Positions 9,683 through 19,126 are shown, numbered from the stretch's first letter. The stretch: DNA of 64,000 nucleotides from Subtercola vilae (GCF_004923255.1 NZ_QYRT01000012.1:1-64000), one strand, 5' to 3'. Made by a program: numbers and translations. The notes: generated by a model from the sequence alone, not told the origin.

Positions 9683-10779
9683 CCGCCCTCAGCCCGCGCG
9701 TGAAGCCCACCGGGCCGGTCGGCAACTCGCTGACCACCGGCCAGCTGCCGCGCTTCGCCGAACTGTACGTGATCATCGGTGCCGCAGTTGTCAGCGCGCT
9801 GCTGCTTCTGCTCATCGGCTTCAACGTGGTGGGCTGGCTCGTGCTCACCGCCGTGGTCTACCTCATCGCCCTCGGGCTTCTCTCGGTCGTCGTAGAGAAC
9901 CGTCGAAAGGCCACTGACCGTATCGTTCGCGGCCTGGTCACCGTTGCCTTTCTGCTGGCGCTCATCCCCCTCATCTCAACGCTCGCCACGGTTGTCGCCA
10001 AGGGTGCCAGCGAACTGAGCTGGAGTTTCATCACCCAGACCGGTGCCTCGACCTTCGACCCCAACACACTCGAGGTGACGCAGACGCCCGGCGCGCTGCA
10101 GGCCATCGTCGGCACGCTGATCATCACCGGCATTGCGGCTCTCATCTCGATACCCATCGGGCTGTTCACCTCGATCTACCTGGTGGAATACGCGCTGCCG
10201 AAACAGTGGCTCGCCCGAACGGTGACGTTTCTGGTCGATGTGATGACGGGCATACCGTCGATCGTCGCCGGCCTGTTCGCCTTCTCGCTGTTCTCGATCA
10301 TCGTGGGCCCGAAAGCCTTCAGCGGGTTCTCTGCTTCGGTGGCCCTGTCTGTTCTGATGATTCCCACCGTCGTACGTGCCTGCGAAGAGATGCTGCGCCT
10401 CGTGCCCGGTGACCTGCGGGAGGCGTCGTACGCCCTCGGTGTGTCGAAGTTCGCAACAATCGTGAAGATCGTGCTGCCCACCGCCATCGCCGGCCTCATC
10501 ACGGGCATCATGCTCGCGGTGGCCCGCGTCATCGGTGAGACCGCGCCCATCTTCCTGGCCGCGAGCTTCACCGACAACTTCAACGCCAATCCGTTCGACG
10601 GCCCCATGCAGACACTGCCCGTGCTGGCCTATACCGGCTTTGCCTTCCCAGGCAAAGACATCGCCGCATCGAACAGCTCGGCGTGGGGTGCCGCGCTGCT
10701 GCTCGTCATTCTCGTGGTGATTCTGAACCTGATCGCCCGTCTGATTGCGCGCATCTTCGCCCCCAAGGGCTCGCGCTAA
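9679..10779 (+). CDS. pstA: Phosphate ABC transporter permease PstA
   Basis: 366-residue permease with extra N-terminal helices (two before the periplasmic segment) and the transport-loop motif [18 protein letters not shown]. The start at 9679 is a TTG overlapping the pstC stop by four bases, implying translational coupling. Works with PstC and PstB in high-affinity phosphate import. Confidence 0.94.
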   Translation: MTALSPRVKPTGPVGNSLTTGQLPRFAELYVIIGAAVVSALLLLLIGFNVVGWLVLTAVVYLIALGLLSVVVENRRKATDRIVRGLVTVAFLLALIPLISTLATVVAKGASELSWSFITQTGASTFDPNTLEVTQTPGALQAIVGTLIITGIAALISIPIGLFTSIYLVEYALPKQWLARTVTFLVDVMTGIPSIVAGLFAFSLFSIIVGPKAFSGFSASVALSVLMIPTVVRACEEMLRLVPGDLREASYALGVSKFATIVKIVLPTAIAGLITGIMLAVARVIGETAPIFLAASFTDNFNANPFDGPMQTLPVLAYTGFAFPGKDIAASNSSAWGAALLLVILVVILNLIARLIARIFAPKGSR

Positions 10780-10840
10780 CGCCCCTCCCACACTCGTCCG
10801 CCGTTCTTCTGCTCTCACCCGAACATTTGTTAGGAACCCC

Positions 10841-11620
10841 GTGTCAAAGCGAATCGAAGTCAACGACCTCAACGTCTACTACACCGACTTTCTTGCCGTC
10901 GAAGGCGTCACGATCACCATCGAACCGCGCACGGTCACGGCGTTCATCGGCCCGTCGGGCTGCGGCAAGTCGACCTTCCTTCGCACGCTGAACCGCATGC
11001 ACGAGGTGATTCCTGGCGCACACGTCAAAGGCGAGGTGCTCATCGACGGCAACAACCTCTACGACTCCGGGGTCGACCCCGTGATGGTTCGTCGCCAGGT
11101 GGGTATGGTCTTCCAGCGCGCAAACCCGTTTCCGACCATGTCGATTCGCGACAACGTTCTGGCCGGCCTGAAGCTCAACAACAAGCGTCTCAGCAAGGGC
11201 GACGGTGACGAACTCGTTGAGAAGGGCCTGCGCGGCGCCAACCTCTGGAACGAGGTCAAAGACCGGCTGAGCCTGCCCGGCGGCGGCCTCTCCGGCGGCC
11301 AGCAGCAGCGTCTGTGCATCGCACGCGCCATCACCGTCGAGCCCGACGTGCTGCTGATGGATGAGCCGTGCTCGGCGCTCGACCCCATCTCGACGCTCGC
11401 CATCGAAGACCTCATCACCGAGCTCAAAGAGCAGTACACGATCGTCATTGTGACGCACAACATGCAGCAGGCCAGTCGCGTCTCAGACAAGACGGCGTTC
11501 TTCAACATCGCGGGCACGGGCAAGCCCGGCAAGCTCATCGAGTACAACGACACCACCACCATCTTCGGCAGCCCCTCGATGAAAGAGACCGAAGACTACG
11601 TGTCGGGTCGCTTCGGGTAG
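10841..11620 (+). CDS. pstB: Phosphate ABC transporter ATPase PstB
   Basis: 259-residue ATPase with Walker [10 protein letters not shown], signature LSGGQQQR, Walker B VLLMDEP and the H-loop VTHNM. The GTG at 10841 is chosen because TTAGGA lies upstream and the alignment begins [13 protein letters not shown] as in PstB; a longer in-frame extension is Arg/Pro-rich and not family-like. It is followed by a strong terminator, which ends the pst operon; no phoU is present here. Confidence 0.96.
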   Translation: MSKRIEVNDLNVYYTDFLAVEGVTITIEPRTVTAFIGPSGCGKSTFLRTLNRMHEVIPGAHVKGEVLIDGNNLYDSGVDPVMVRRQVGMVFQRANPFPTMSIRDNVLAGLKLNNKRLSKGDGDELVEKGLRGANLWNEVKDRLSLPGGGLSGGQQQRLCIARAITVEPDVLLMDEPCSALDPISTLAIEDLITELKEQYTIVIVTHNMQQASRVSDKTAFFNIAGTGKPGKLIEYNDTTTIFGSPSMKETEDYVSGRFG

Positions 11621-11647
11621 CTGCTCGCCGTACTCGCTCTGCACCAC

Positions 11648-11685
11648 GAGAAATGCCCCGCCGGATGACCGGCGGGGCATTTCTC
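11648..11685 (+). terminator. Strong terminator after pstB
   Basis: Perfect 17-bp stem GAGAAATGCCCCGCCGG with loop ATGA and its exact complement. It stands between pstB and the convergent rskA gene and is symmetrical enough to serve both strands. Confidence 0.85.
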
Positions 11686-11693
11686 TGCTGTGG

Positions 11694-11745
11694 CTGTGTT
11701 TCAGGTGCTGCTGTGTTTCAGGTGCTGCTGTGTTTCAGGTTGCTG
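11694..11745. repeat. Tandem repeat of a 17-bp unit
   Basis: Three consecutive copies of CTGTGTTTCAGGTGCTG (11694, 11711 and 11728, the last with one extra T) plus a decayed fourth. The array lies between the pstB terminator and the rskA stop, outside both genes. Likely a slippage product; length could vary among strains. Confidence 0.8.
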
Positions 11746-11758
11746 TATTGCAGGTGGA

Positions 11759-12619
11759 TCAGATGACGCTCGGAACCGCCAGGATGGGGTTCGTCGTGGG
11801 CTTCTGCGAGCCACCGGCCGGCTCGACGGTGACACCCACGGTGTCGCCCGCGGTCATGGTGCCCGTCAGAACGTGCCAGGTGGTGGTGTCGCCACCCGGC
11901 GTGAAGGTACCAGCCGGGCTCACGTTCGACCCGTTGATGTACCAGGCCTCGTACGTCTTGTTCGACGGCAGCGACGGCAGCCCGGTTGCGACGACCGCCG
12001 ACTTGCCGAGCTTGCTCGACCAGAGAACGGTGGCCTCACCACCGCCATTCACGGTGCTGTGCGTGCTCTCGACATCAGAGGCCGCGTAGATCTCGGCCAG
12101 CGAGCTGGCTGCTGCCTGCTGCGACGTCGACGAGGTGTTCTGCATGAACGCAGACCCGACCACGCCACCACCGACGAACAGGGCGACAGCGGCTGCGGCT
12201 GCCACGAGGGCTCCGACCGGGCGGCTGAACCACCGCGAGTGGGCCTTTGCTGTAGCGGCGGTGAGGGGTTCGGCCTGGGCAGCGTCGGGCGACGCCGGGG
12301 CGGTTTCGAGCTGGCCAGCTTGAAGGCCTTCGGCCAGGGGCACGGCGGCCACGTTCGGCATCGAATGCAGGCTCGGGGTGAGCGGGGCATCCTGAGCCGT
12401 CTCTGCCAGCTTCGCCATGATCGACGACTTCAAGCCTGCGCTCGGTTCGACCGGCGTAGCCGCCAGTGCCAGAAGCACGGCCGTCTCGAGCAGATCGTCG
12501 CTCTCGGTTGCGAGGTCGGGCGACTCACGCATCGCCTGTTCGAACGCACGAGCCTCGTCGGGGGTCAGCGCATTCAGGGCGTAGGCACCAGACGAGAGGT
12601 AGTCAACATCTTTCGTCAT
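11759..12619 (-). CDS. rskA: Anti-sigma factor, RskA family
   Basis: 286-residue membrane-bound anti-sigma factor. The N-terminal cytoplasmic zinc-finger-like anti-sigma domain (YALNALTPDEARAFEQ, then ETAVLLALAATP) is followed by a long linker, one membrane helix (about residues 155-175, GALVAAAAAVALFVGGG) and an extracytoplasmic RskA domain (YEAWYINGS, GDTVGVTVEPAGGS). It sequesters the sigma factor encoded by the overlapping upstream gene and is normally released by regulated proteolysis. Confidence 0.92.
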   Translation of the reverse strand: MTKDVDYLSSGAYALNALTPDEARAFEQAMRESPDLATESDDLLETAVLLALAATPVEPSAGLKSSIMAKLAETAQDAPLTPSLHSMPNVAAVPLAEGLQAGQLETAPASPDAAQAEPLTAATAKAHSRWFSRPVGALVAAAAAVALFVGGGVVGSAFMQNTSSTSQQAAASSLAEIYAASDVESTHSTVNGGGEATVLWSSKLGKSAVVATGLPSLPSNKTYEAWYINGSNVSPAGTFTPGGDTTTWHVLTGTMTAGDTVGVTVEPAGGSQKPTTNPILAVPSVI

Positions 12620-13209
12620 GAGGTAACCCCCATCTCATCTCTCAGGCGAATCATTCCATCGCGTAATCGTGTTTTCACCGTGCCAATGGGCACGTGAAGC
12701 ATTTCTGCCACCTCGCTGTGGCTGTACCCGCCGTAGTACGCGAGCGAGACGGCCTGGCGTTGAAGCTCGGTCAGTTGGCCCATCGCCTTCTTCACCCTCT
12801 CGTGTTCGATGCGAATCTCGACGCTCTCGGCGACGTGGTCATACTCTTGCGGCAGGTCGCGGATGCCGATCTTGATGTCGCGGTCGTGGCCCGACTGCGA
12901 GGCACGCACCCGGTCGACGGCTCGGCGGTGAGACATCGTGAGGATCCACGACATCGCGGCGCCTTTGTTGGTGTCGAACTTCGCTGCGGTCTTCCAAATC
13001 TCGAGGAAGACCTCTTGCGCCACCTCTTCAGATTGCGCGTGGTCGACGAGCAGGCGTTTGATCAGACCGAGCACTCGAGGGGCGACCCTGTCGTACAACT
13101 CGGAGAATGCCCGCTGATCTGAGGTGGCGATGCGCTGCAGCAGAGAGTCAAGACTCGACTCCTGCAGAGGGTCATCACGTTCGCTTTGATGGGTCACAAG
13201 CTTAAGCAT
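12616..13209 (-). CDS. sigK: ECF sigma factor, SigK family
   Basis: 197-residue ECF sigma factor: region 2 (AFSELYDRVAPRVLG, EEVAQEVFLEIWK) and region 4 with HSEVAEMLHVPIGTVKTRLR. The ATG at 13209 is chosen because a GGGAGGG ribosome site lies about 10 bases upstream; longer starts add a non-conserved Arg-rich leader. The stop overlaps the rskA start in an ATGA junction. In mycobacteria SigK controls redox-sensitive secreted antigens; the targets here are unknown. Confidence 0.92.
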   Translation of the reverse strand: MLKLVTHQSERDDPLQESSLDSLLQRIATSDQRAFSELYDRVAPRVLGLIKRLLVDHAQSEEVAQEVFLEIWKTAAKFDTNKGAAMSWILTMSHRRAVDRVRASQSGHDRDIKIGIRDLPQEYDHVAESVEIRIEHERVKKAMGQLTELQRQAVSLAYYGGYSHSEVAEMLHVPIGTVKTRLRDGMIRLRDEMGVTS

Positions 13210-13317
13210 CGCAGGTCTTGCCCTCCCTCGGTTGGTCATCAGTGTCTTGGGTGACAACGGATATTCGGCGCACCGGCTCAAACGGATTGCCCGAGGCGCC
13301 GTGAACGGCGTTTTCGG

Positions 13318-13728
13318 CTATCGCCGGCGGGTCGTAGCGGCGACAATCATGCCGCTGACCACGACAAAAGCCTGGGCGCCGGCCGAGATGGCTTTCTCCG
13401 TCGTCCACGAGCCCATGGGCACTCCTGGGAGGCCGAGCGGCAGGTGGATGGGCATCCACACCGAGACGACGAGGGTCGCCAGGCCAGTCAGGGCGACCAG
13501 CACGGCGAAGAGCGAACTCCAGACACGCGGGCGGATGAGCACCAGAACCGCGGCGAGCGCATTGACGCCGGCCTCGACGTAGTAGAGGGTGCCGAGGTTT
13601 ATGCCACTGCTGGGCAGCGCAGAACCCGGAAACGTCTCGACGGAGGGGGCGAGCGTGAAATGGATGTACGCGTTCAGGCCGAGGGCCACCACGGTCCAGA
13701 GCACGGCTGCAAACCGGAACGGTCTCAT
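13318..13728 (-). CDS. Four-helix membrane protein, unknown function
   Basis: 136-residue protein with four hydrophobic segments (about residues 5-25, 42-63, 70-92, 108-130). The third-to-fourth loop contains MPIHLPLGLPGVPMG, and the last helix is followed by a basic tail TTRRR. It precedes sigK in the same direction, with a 108-base gap holding no gene I can support. No family recognised. Confidence 0.7.
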   Translation of the reverse strand: MRPFRFAAVLWTVVALGLNAYIHFTLAPSVETFPGSALPSSGINLGTLYYVEAGVNALAAVLVLIRPRVWSSLFAVLVALTGLATLVVSVWMPIHLPLGLPGVPMGSWTTEKAISAGAQAFVVVSGMIVAATTRRR

Positions 13729-13906
13729 GCGGCCACACGCCCATGCGGTGCGTACGCGACGGGCTCCGTGTACGCAGCTCGTGGCATAAGAGATGTCGGG
13801 CCGTGGAAACGCCTCTCGGCGCGAGGCCGCTCGGAGCGGCTAAATTTGGAGCCCGGGGTTACCACGGCCCGACCATCACAGTTTATCAAACGATCGGCCC
13901 GGTCGT

Positions 13907-14536
13907 TCAATCGAGGCTCTGACGTCGCCAGAGGGTTGCGCACGCCGTCAGTTCGGCTGCAATGGAGTGGAACCGCAGCGCACGGGTGGTCAGTTCGCTC
14001 GCTCTCGCCGGCGAAACCACCTCGGCGTCATCGGCCAGGCTCGCGCATCCCGCCGACATCAGGCGACAGAACGCGGCCGCCCGGTCGAGCGCAACGGCGA
14101 AGTCACCCTCGAACAGCCCGCGCAGAATCTGGTCGGCCAGCTCGGTGATCTCTTCGGGCCCGGTGGGCGTCGACGCGCCCGCAACCACCGGGTCGATGGT
14201 CGACGACATGTCGGCCCCCCGTTGAAAGACGAAACTCGACTGCTCAGGGTCTTGCCGCGTCAGCGCGCGCAGCAGGTAGATGCGCCAGAGGGCACCCGGC
14301 AGACTGCGAGCGGATGCCCGTGACCAGAGCTCGGCGATGGCATCGATACCGTTGACGTCGGTGTACGCGATGAGCCGGTCGATGACCTCTGGATCTCGGT
14401 CTTCGCGTACCCGGCTCAGCAGCGCTGCAGCGGTGTCGTGCGCCAACCGGCTGATGTGCGCCGGGTCTTCGCCGCCCTTGAACGCCTCGAACGTCGAGCT
14501 GGCGAACAGTGTCGGCTTGTGAAAATCGTCGCTCAC
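13907..14536 (-). CDS. Conserved actinobacterial protein of unknown function
   Basis: 210-residue soluble, helix-rich protein starting at the GTG 14536 with AGGAG eight bases upstream. It opens SDDFHKPTLFASSTFEAFKG and carries LWRIYLLRALTRQDPE in the middle. Similar proteins are common in Microbacteriaceae and are often mislabelled as RNA polymerase beta subunits; the sequence shows no polymerase motif. It is the last chromosomal gene before the tRNA that carries the island. The 178-base gap to the next gene holds no supported feature. Confidence 0.7.
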   Translation of the reverse strand: MSDDFHKPTLFASSTFEAFKGGEDPAHISRLAHDTAAALLSRVREDRDPEVIDRLIAYTDVNGIDAIAELWSRASARSLPGALWRIYLLRALTRQDPEQSSFVFQRGADMSSTIDPVVAGASTPTGPEEITELADQILRGLFEGDFAVALDRAAAFCRLMSAGCASLADDAEVVSPARASELTTRALRFHSIAAELTACATLWRRQSLD

Positions 14537-14651
14537 CCGGGCTACTCCTGTTCTCGTGGTTTTTCCTCCACAAAGGTACGACATAAAAAGGTGCGTCAGC
14601 CGTGAGCCACAATTTCGGCCTCGGCGAATAAACCGGTAAGTTAGTTCACAA

Positions 14652-14724
14652 GGGCCTCTAGCTCAGTTGGTAGAGCATCGGACTTTTAATCCGTGGGTCG
14701 TCGGTTCGAGCCCGACGGGGCCCA
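14652..14724 (+). tRNA. tRNA-Lys (anticodon TTT)
   Basis: 73-base cloverleaf: acceptor GGGCCTC pairs with GGGGCCC, D-arm GCTCAGTTGGTAGAGC, anticodon loop CTTTTAA giving TTT, T-arm CGTCGGTTCGAGCCCGACG, discriminator A. CCA is not encoded. The 3' end is duplicated at 31413-31443, marking it as the integration site of a genomic island; the tRNA itself stays intact. Confidence 0.96.
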
Positions 14725-14728
14725 CCCC
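14698..14728 (+). repeat. attL: 31-bp direct repeat in tRNA-Lys 3' end
   Basis: The 31 bases from the T-arm to just beyond the tRNA end are repeated without mismatch at 31413-31443 in the same orientation. The match stops abruptly on both sides (G versus T before, A versus T after), as expected for att sites of a tRNA-targeting tyrosine recombinase. Confidence 0.92.
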
Positions 14729-15148
14729 AAATGGCTGGTCAGTGGCAGTTTTTTGTGAAGTTGATTCAAACTCGATGTTATTCGACCACAGTCTGTCTAC
14801 AACTGAAAGATACGAACCAGAGCGTTCTGCTTCTGGGTCAAGTTGAGCCAGCCGCCGACAGCGGCAGGAAAACTCGGGGGCGCCGCTGGCCAACGCCTTC
14901 AGGCTTCTCGCTCTGGGTCGAAACGCTATGCGCACCATAGAGAACAGTTGACCCGGTTACGCCGGGGTGGATCCTAGGTTACTTGACGAAATATCCATTA
15001 TCAGCGCAAATACCCCTCAAGTATTTGTACCTCAATTTGCGCACAGCGTCAGGCTTCCTCTTTGTCAGCTCCCGGCGGATGTGGCTCTTTTCGTTCCATA
15101 GAGCCGTAGGCCCTGCACGCTGGCGTCCGGTGTTGTGTTTTTGAAGGG
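14729..15148. other. Gene-free left end of the island
   Basis: No supported gene. It contains a nested inverted repeat at 15004-15042: outer arms GCGCAAAT/ATTTGCGC, inner arms CAAATAC/GTATTTG. This lies about 107 bases past the end of the next minus-strand gene. It could be a terminator or the remains of a recombinase arm site. The element's integrase would normally be expected in such a tRNA-proximal segment. Confidence 0.5.
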
Positions 15149-15742
15149 TTACGGGCGTGCTGATCGGATTCGTTGGACTTGATAGGCGAAGAGGAGGGCG
15201 AGCACGAGCAGGCCGAAAGCGATTCCAGTGATCACGGCGGCGATGAGCGGCACGCCGGTTCCGATGGTTAGGACGACGGCGATGCCGGCTCCGCCAAGAA
15301 CGGAATTGACGACGGTGATCATGCTTGCTGTGGTGAAAAGCACAGCGGTGCGCCCGTATTTCACGCCCATTGTTCCTACCGTTGCCGTGTTGTCTGGTTG
15401 AAAATACGTAGCTGCGGCGGGATCTATGTCGGCGTAGAAGCGCCGGATGAGTTCGATCCGGTTTTGCGCGACGACGTTGGCGATGCTGGTGTCGACGAGG
15501 CGGACGACGGTGAAGCAGCCGAGGATGAAGACGGTTGGGAAGACGGTGAAGGAGAGTGCTGCGAGAATTCCGGGTGAGCTGCTGGAGAATCCGACGGCGA
15601 CGAGGCCGCTTGAGAGCGCTGCCAGGTAGATCGAGGCCCTGCTGCCGGATTCGCTGATTGTTGAGCTCGCGGCGGATTGCAGAACGAAATGCTCGGTGAC
15701 GAGCGCGCTCATCAATGCCGGCGATGCTTTCGTTTCCGTCAT
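15149..15742 (-). CDS. Four-helix membrane protein, unknown function
   Basis: 197 residues with two pairs of membrane helices (about residues 38-85 and 130-190) separated by a soluble segment of about 45 residues containing RIELIRRFYADIDPAAATYF. The N-terminus is a 35-residue soluble stretch (EHFVLQSAASSTISESGSRA). The paired-helix layout resembles small sensor-like or effector-like membrane proteins found beside regulators, but I do not recognise the family. First gene of the island; oriented away from the MmyB-type gene next to it. Confidence 0.7.
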   Translation of the reverse strand: MTETKASPALMSALVTEHFVLQSAASSTISESGSRASIYLAALSSGLVAVGFSSSSPGILAALSFTVFPTVFILGCFTVVRLVDTSIANVVAQNRIELIRRFYADIDPAAATYFQPDNTATVGTMGVKYGRTAVLFTTASMITVVNSVLGGAGIAVVLTIGTGVPLIAAVITGIAFGLLVLALLFAYQVQRIRSARP

Positions 15743-15854
15743 GGTGGGGCTCCCCTTGTTCCGGTGTCGCCGGGTGCGACAGCCGTGTGGTCATCAACGT
15801 AGGCCTGAGCTGTTGCTTACGCGTGGTGGCAGTGCGCCTAGGAGGAGCGGGGTC

Positions 15855-16403
15855 ATGTCCGTGGTGACGGTAGGTGCGGCGGGGTCACGCCCTGTCGTGG
15901 TCGTGGCTCGTAGGCTCGCGGCCATGCACAGAATCGATCCTCTTCTCCTTGCTTGGCTCGAGTCCGTTCAGACGGTACCTGTTTTCGTTCGAAGTCATGA
16001 CTTCGACGTGGTGGCATCGAACCGGTCGGCGCGGGAGCTCAGTGCCGTGTTCGAGGTTGGTACCAATTTGCTGCGTGCGACGTTCTTTGTCCCGGCCGCC
16101 CGGGAAGCGTTACCGGATTGGGCTGGCGCGACCGGTCAGGTTGTTGCGTTGGTGCTGAATGAGGCCGGCCTGATGTCGCCGGAACCGGAGCTCCGTCGCC
16201 TTGTCGGTGAGCTCGCGTCCAAGAGCGACCGGTTCTCCGAAGCGTTGGCTGAAGAGCCGGCCGTACTGCCGTCGGGTACGCCGATCGTGTTTGACCACCC
16301 GGAGCGGGGGCGGCTGCGGTTGTCGTTTCAGCAGTTGCGGCTGCCCGGCACCGACAGGCAAACCCTCGTCTTGGTCAGCGTCGATAGCGGGTCGCCCGTC
16401 TAA
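15855..16403 (+). CDS. MmyB-type ligand-binding domain protein lacking the HTH
   Basis: 183 residues. From about residue 24 the protein matches the C-terminal MmyB-like domain (HRIDPLLLAWLESVQTVPVF, VVASNRSARELSAVFEVGTN, FDHPERGRLRLSFQQLRLPG) found behind an XRE helix-turn-helix in actinobacterial regulators. Here the helix-turn-helix is absent: upstream codes only for a short Val/Ala-rich leader from ATG 15855, which has an AGGAGG ribosome site. It may be a truncated regulator or a stand-alone sensor that pairs with one of the two full-length paralogues next door. Confidence 0.65.
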   Translation: MSVVTVGAAGSRPVVVVARRLAAMHRIDPLLLAWLESVQTVPVFVRSHDFDVVASNRSARELSAVFEVGTNLLRATFFVPAAREALPDWAGATGQVVALVLNEAGLMSPEPELRRLVGELASKSDRFSEALAEEPAVLPSGTPIVFDHPERGRLRLSFQQLRLPGTDRQTLVLVSVDSGSPV

Positions 16404-16406
16404 CGT

Positions 16407-17204
16407 CTAGGGCAGAAGTGATCTGAGCGCGGTCTCTTCCTGGCTGCCGGGGAGCGCAAAGGTGGTGGTCAGCGCGAGTCGCGGGTCGGTTCGGATGCTC
16501 AGCTGCTGCCAGCGCAGTTCGACGACGCCGTACCCGTGGATCGGGTAGCTGGTTGTGCCGTGAGTGCAGGTTTTCACGTCGTGGCGGGCCCAGATACGCC
16601 GGAAATCCGTGTCGGTCAGGGAAAGCTCGCCGACGATCTCGTGCAGGCGCGGGTCGTTCGCGTCGGTGCGTTCCCGGGTCGCCGCGAGCATCTCTGACGC
16701 CACCGTCTCCCAGTCCGAAACGGTCGCCTTGGCCGTGTCGCTGAACAGCGCCAGCATCAGGTTCCGGCCCGGTTCGTACACCCCGGGCGCGAGCCTACCC
16801 GCGAGAGCGTTCGCGGCGAGGACGTCTTGGCAGCCGTTTGTCACGTACGCCGCTGAGTGGTCCCACCAGGTGAGGAAGTCCAGGTCTGCCGGGTCGACAT
16901 CGGCGAGGGTCGGGGCGAACGGGTGCGTCGCGGTTGGGCTGACCAGCCGTTGCAGATATGCCGTGGCCTGATCATCCAGCAGCAGAGCTTTCGCGATGGC
17001 GTTCACGACCTGATCCGACGGGTGGGCGTCTTTGCCTTGCTCCAGGCGCAAGTAGTAGTCGCTGCTGATGCCGGCGAGTTGGGCGACTTCTTCGCGGCGC
17101 AGGCCGCTGACCCGCCGGCCGGCGTCGACGTACAAACCGACGTCTTCGGGTTGGACTGTTTCTCGCCGGGCACGGAGAAACTCGCCCACCGGGTTGTTGT
17201 CCAT
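16407..17204 (-). CDS. XRE-family regulator with MmyB-like ligand-binding domain
   Basis: 265 residues: N-terminal helix-turn-helix (SGLRREEVAQLAGISSDYYL, RLEQGKD) and C-terminal MmyB domain (FLTWWDHSAAYVTNGCQDVL, LELRWQQL-like end). MmyB domains bind small hydrophobic ligands. Such regulators often sit beside, and control, SDR or hydrolase genes that detoxify or make the ligand. Divergent from a close paralogue at 17252; the 47-base gap should hold both promoters. The ATG at 17204 is preferred over the GTG two codons earlier. Confidence 0.85.
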   Translation of the reverse strand: MDNNPVGEFLRARRETVQPEDVGLYVDAGRRVSGLRREEVAQLAGISSDYYLRLEQGKDAHPSDQVVNAIAKALLLDDQATAYLQRLVSPTATHPFAPTLADVDPADLDFLTWWDHSAAYVTNGCQDVLAANALAGRLAPGVYEPGRNLMLALFSDTAKATVSDWETVASEMLAATRERTDANDPRLHEIVGELSLTDTDFRRIWARHDVKTCTHGTTSYPIHGYGVVELRWQQLSIRTDPRLALTTTFALPGSQEETALRSLLP

Positions 17205-17251
17205 GCGCACAGGCTATCGCCCGGCGAACCATTCGCCCCTACGATCAGAGA

Positions 17252-18049
17252 ATGAGCGGTGATGGTCTTCTAGCGGGCTACCTCACCGCGCGCCGCCAGT
17301 TAGTGACCCCAGAACAGGTCGGCCTTCCCGCACCCACCACGCACCGCCGAGTTCCCGGGCTGCGCCGGGAGGAAGTCGCGATGCTCGCCGGCATCAGCAG
17401 CGACTACTACCTCCGCATGGAGCAGGGCCGCGAACTCAGCCCCTCACCAACGGTCGTTGACGGGCTGATAAAAGCGTTGTGCCTTGACGGCGATGCAGCA
17501 CTGTACCTGCACGAGATCGCTCGCCCGTCGCTTGGCGCTACCCGACAGTCGGACGCGTTGTTGAGCGCCAGCACGATGGAGCTCGTGGAATCGATGCGAA
17601 GTACGCCAGTGTACGTAGCCACCCGGTATCTCGACATTCTCTACGCGAACGACCTGTTCGACGGCCTGGAACCACGGCTTCAGGTCGGCCAGAACATCGT
17701 GAAGATCATCTTCGAAGCCGACAGGCCCCGAAACGAGATCTGGCAGTCCGTCGCGAGCCGCGCCGTTGCCGCGTTCCGGTCCGGAATCGACCCTCTAGAC
17801 AATAGCCACGAGCTACTCACCTTGTTAGCCGAGCTGCATCAGTTCGATTACTTCAGCGAATACTGGGAACGACAAGACACGTTCGCCGCCTCCGGCATGC
17901 CCATCCCGGCGTATCACGTGACGGCGGGGATGCTAGCGCTACGGCTACTGACCTTCCGGATTCCAGCGACCGGTGGTCAGGTACTCGGCATGTACGTCGC
18001 AGAGCCGGGCTCTGAATCTGCAGCGAAGCTCGCCGCCCTTGCCAGCTGA
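17252..18049 (+). CDS. XRE-family regulator with MmyB-like ligand-binding domain
   Basis: 265 residues with the same plan as the divergent neighbour: helix-turn-helix VPGLRREEVAMLAGISSDYY, MEQGRELSPSPTVVDGLIKA, then MmyB domain (YVATRYLDILYANDLFDGLE, YHVTAGMLALRLLTFRIPAT). It faces the alpha/beta hydrolase and SDR genes, the most likely targets. Confidence 0.87.
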   Translation: MSGDGLLAGYLTARRQLVTPEQVGLPAPTTHRRVPGLRREEVAMLAGISSDYYLRMEQGRELSPSPTVVDGLIKALCLDGDAALYLHEIARPSLGATRQSDALLSASTMELVESMRSTPVYVATRYLDILYANDLFDGLEPRLQVGQNIVKIIFEADRPRNEIWQSVASRAVAAFRSGIDPLDNSHELLTLLAELHQFDYFSEYWERQDTFAASGMPIPAYHVTAGMLALRLLTFRIPATGGQVLGMYVAEPGSESAAKLAALAS

Positions 18050-18186
18050 CTGTACCCTCGCCAGCTGACTGACTGTCATGTTCCTAGGTGCGCCGGGGCC
18101 ACGTGCCCACCGGTACCGCGAACCTACCTTGAGTTCAGGCAGCCAACCGGTCGCCCAAACCGCATCTCTCGCATTGGAGCACCGTC

Positions 18187-19029
18187 ATGTCAACACCCAC
18201 CAACCCGCCCGTCGTCTTCATCCACGGCCTCTGGATCCACTCCGACTCCTGGACCCCATGGATCGACCTGTTCGACCAGCACGGCTACACCGCCGTCGCA
18301 CCCGGCTGGCCCGGTGACGGCGACACCGTCGAAGCAACCCGGGCACACCCCGAAGCCCTCGACGGTATCGGGATCGAAGCGATCTTCGACCACTACGCCG
18401 ACATCATCGAAGCCATGCCGCAGAAACCGATCGTGATCGGCCACTCCTTCGGCGGACTCATCGCCCAAGAACTCCTCGCCCACGACCTCGCCATCGCAGC
18501 GGTCGCCATCGACCCCGCCCCGATCAAAGGCGTCAAAGCACTGCCCTTCGCGCAGCTCCGCTCCGGCTTCCCCATCCTCGGCAAGCCATCCAGCAAGAAG
18601 CACACCGTCTCCCTGACCGGGGCGCAGTTCCAGTACTCGTTCGGCAACGCCCTCAGCAAAGACGAATCCGACGCCCTGCACACCCGCTTCACGATCCCCG
18701 GCCCGGGACGGCCGCTGTTCGAAGACGCCGCCGCGAACTTCTCCCGCACCTCACCCGCCGCCGTCGATACCTACAAAACCCCCCGAGGACCCCTGTTGCT
18801 GACCTCAGGGTCGCTGGATCACACCGTGCCTGAGAAAGTCACCCGGGAGGTCTTCGCGCTGTACACCAAGCACACCGACTCCGTCACTGACTTCCACGAG
18901 TTCGAAGGCCGCGGCCACTCCCTCGCCTTCGACTCCGGCTGGGCCGATGTCGCCGCCGACGTCCTCACCTGGCTCGACCAGAAAGTCACCACCGATGCGC
19001 CCCTGAAATCGTTTGCCGCAAACGCGTAG
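18187..19029 (+). CDS. Alpha/beta hydrolase
   Basis: 280-residue cytoplasmic hydrolase of the esterase/haloperoxidase-like group. Catalytic elements: oxyanion-hole FIHGLWIHSDSW, nucleophile elbow GHSFGG, acid in SGSLDHTVP, base in GRGHSLAFD. Substrate unknown. It lies between a MmyB regulator and an SDR, a common trio in actinobacteria that is generally read as a stress-inducible detoxification unit. Confidence 0.85.
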   Translation: MSTPTNPPVVFIHGLWIHSDSWTPWIDLFDQHGYTAVAPGWPGDGDTVEATRAHPEALDGIGIEAIFDHYADIIEAMPQKPIVIGHSFGGLIAQELLAHDLAIAAVAIDPAPIKGVKALPFAQLRSGFPILGKPSSKKHTVSLTGAQFQYSFGNALSKDESDALHTRFTIPGPGRPLFEDAAANFSRTSPAAVDTYKTPRGPLLLTSGSLDHTVPEKVTREVFALYTKHTDSVTDFHEFEGRGHSLAFDSGWADVAADVLTWLDQKVTTDAPLKSFAANA

Positions 19030-19126
19030 CGTCACCTTCCTCATCCCCGGGGTGCCCGGCTCGAACCCGACCAGGGCACCCCATAACGTCTCACCTATCG
19101 GTCAGCCCTCGGGCGAAGGAGTAAAA

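Noticed and set aside
14663-14938. Minus-strand frame ending GVGPVGLEPTTHGLKVRC across the tRNA
   Set aside because: This peptide is the well-known artefact of translating tRNA sequence; the frame covers the tRNA-Lys itself.
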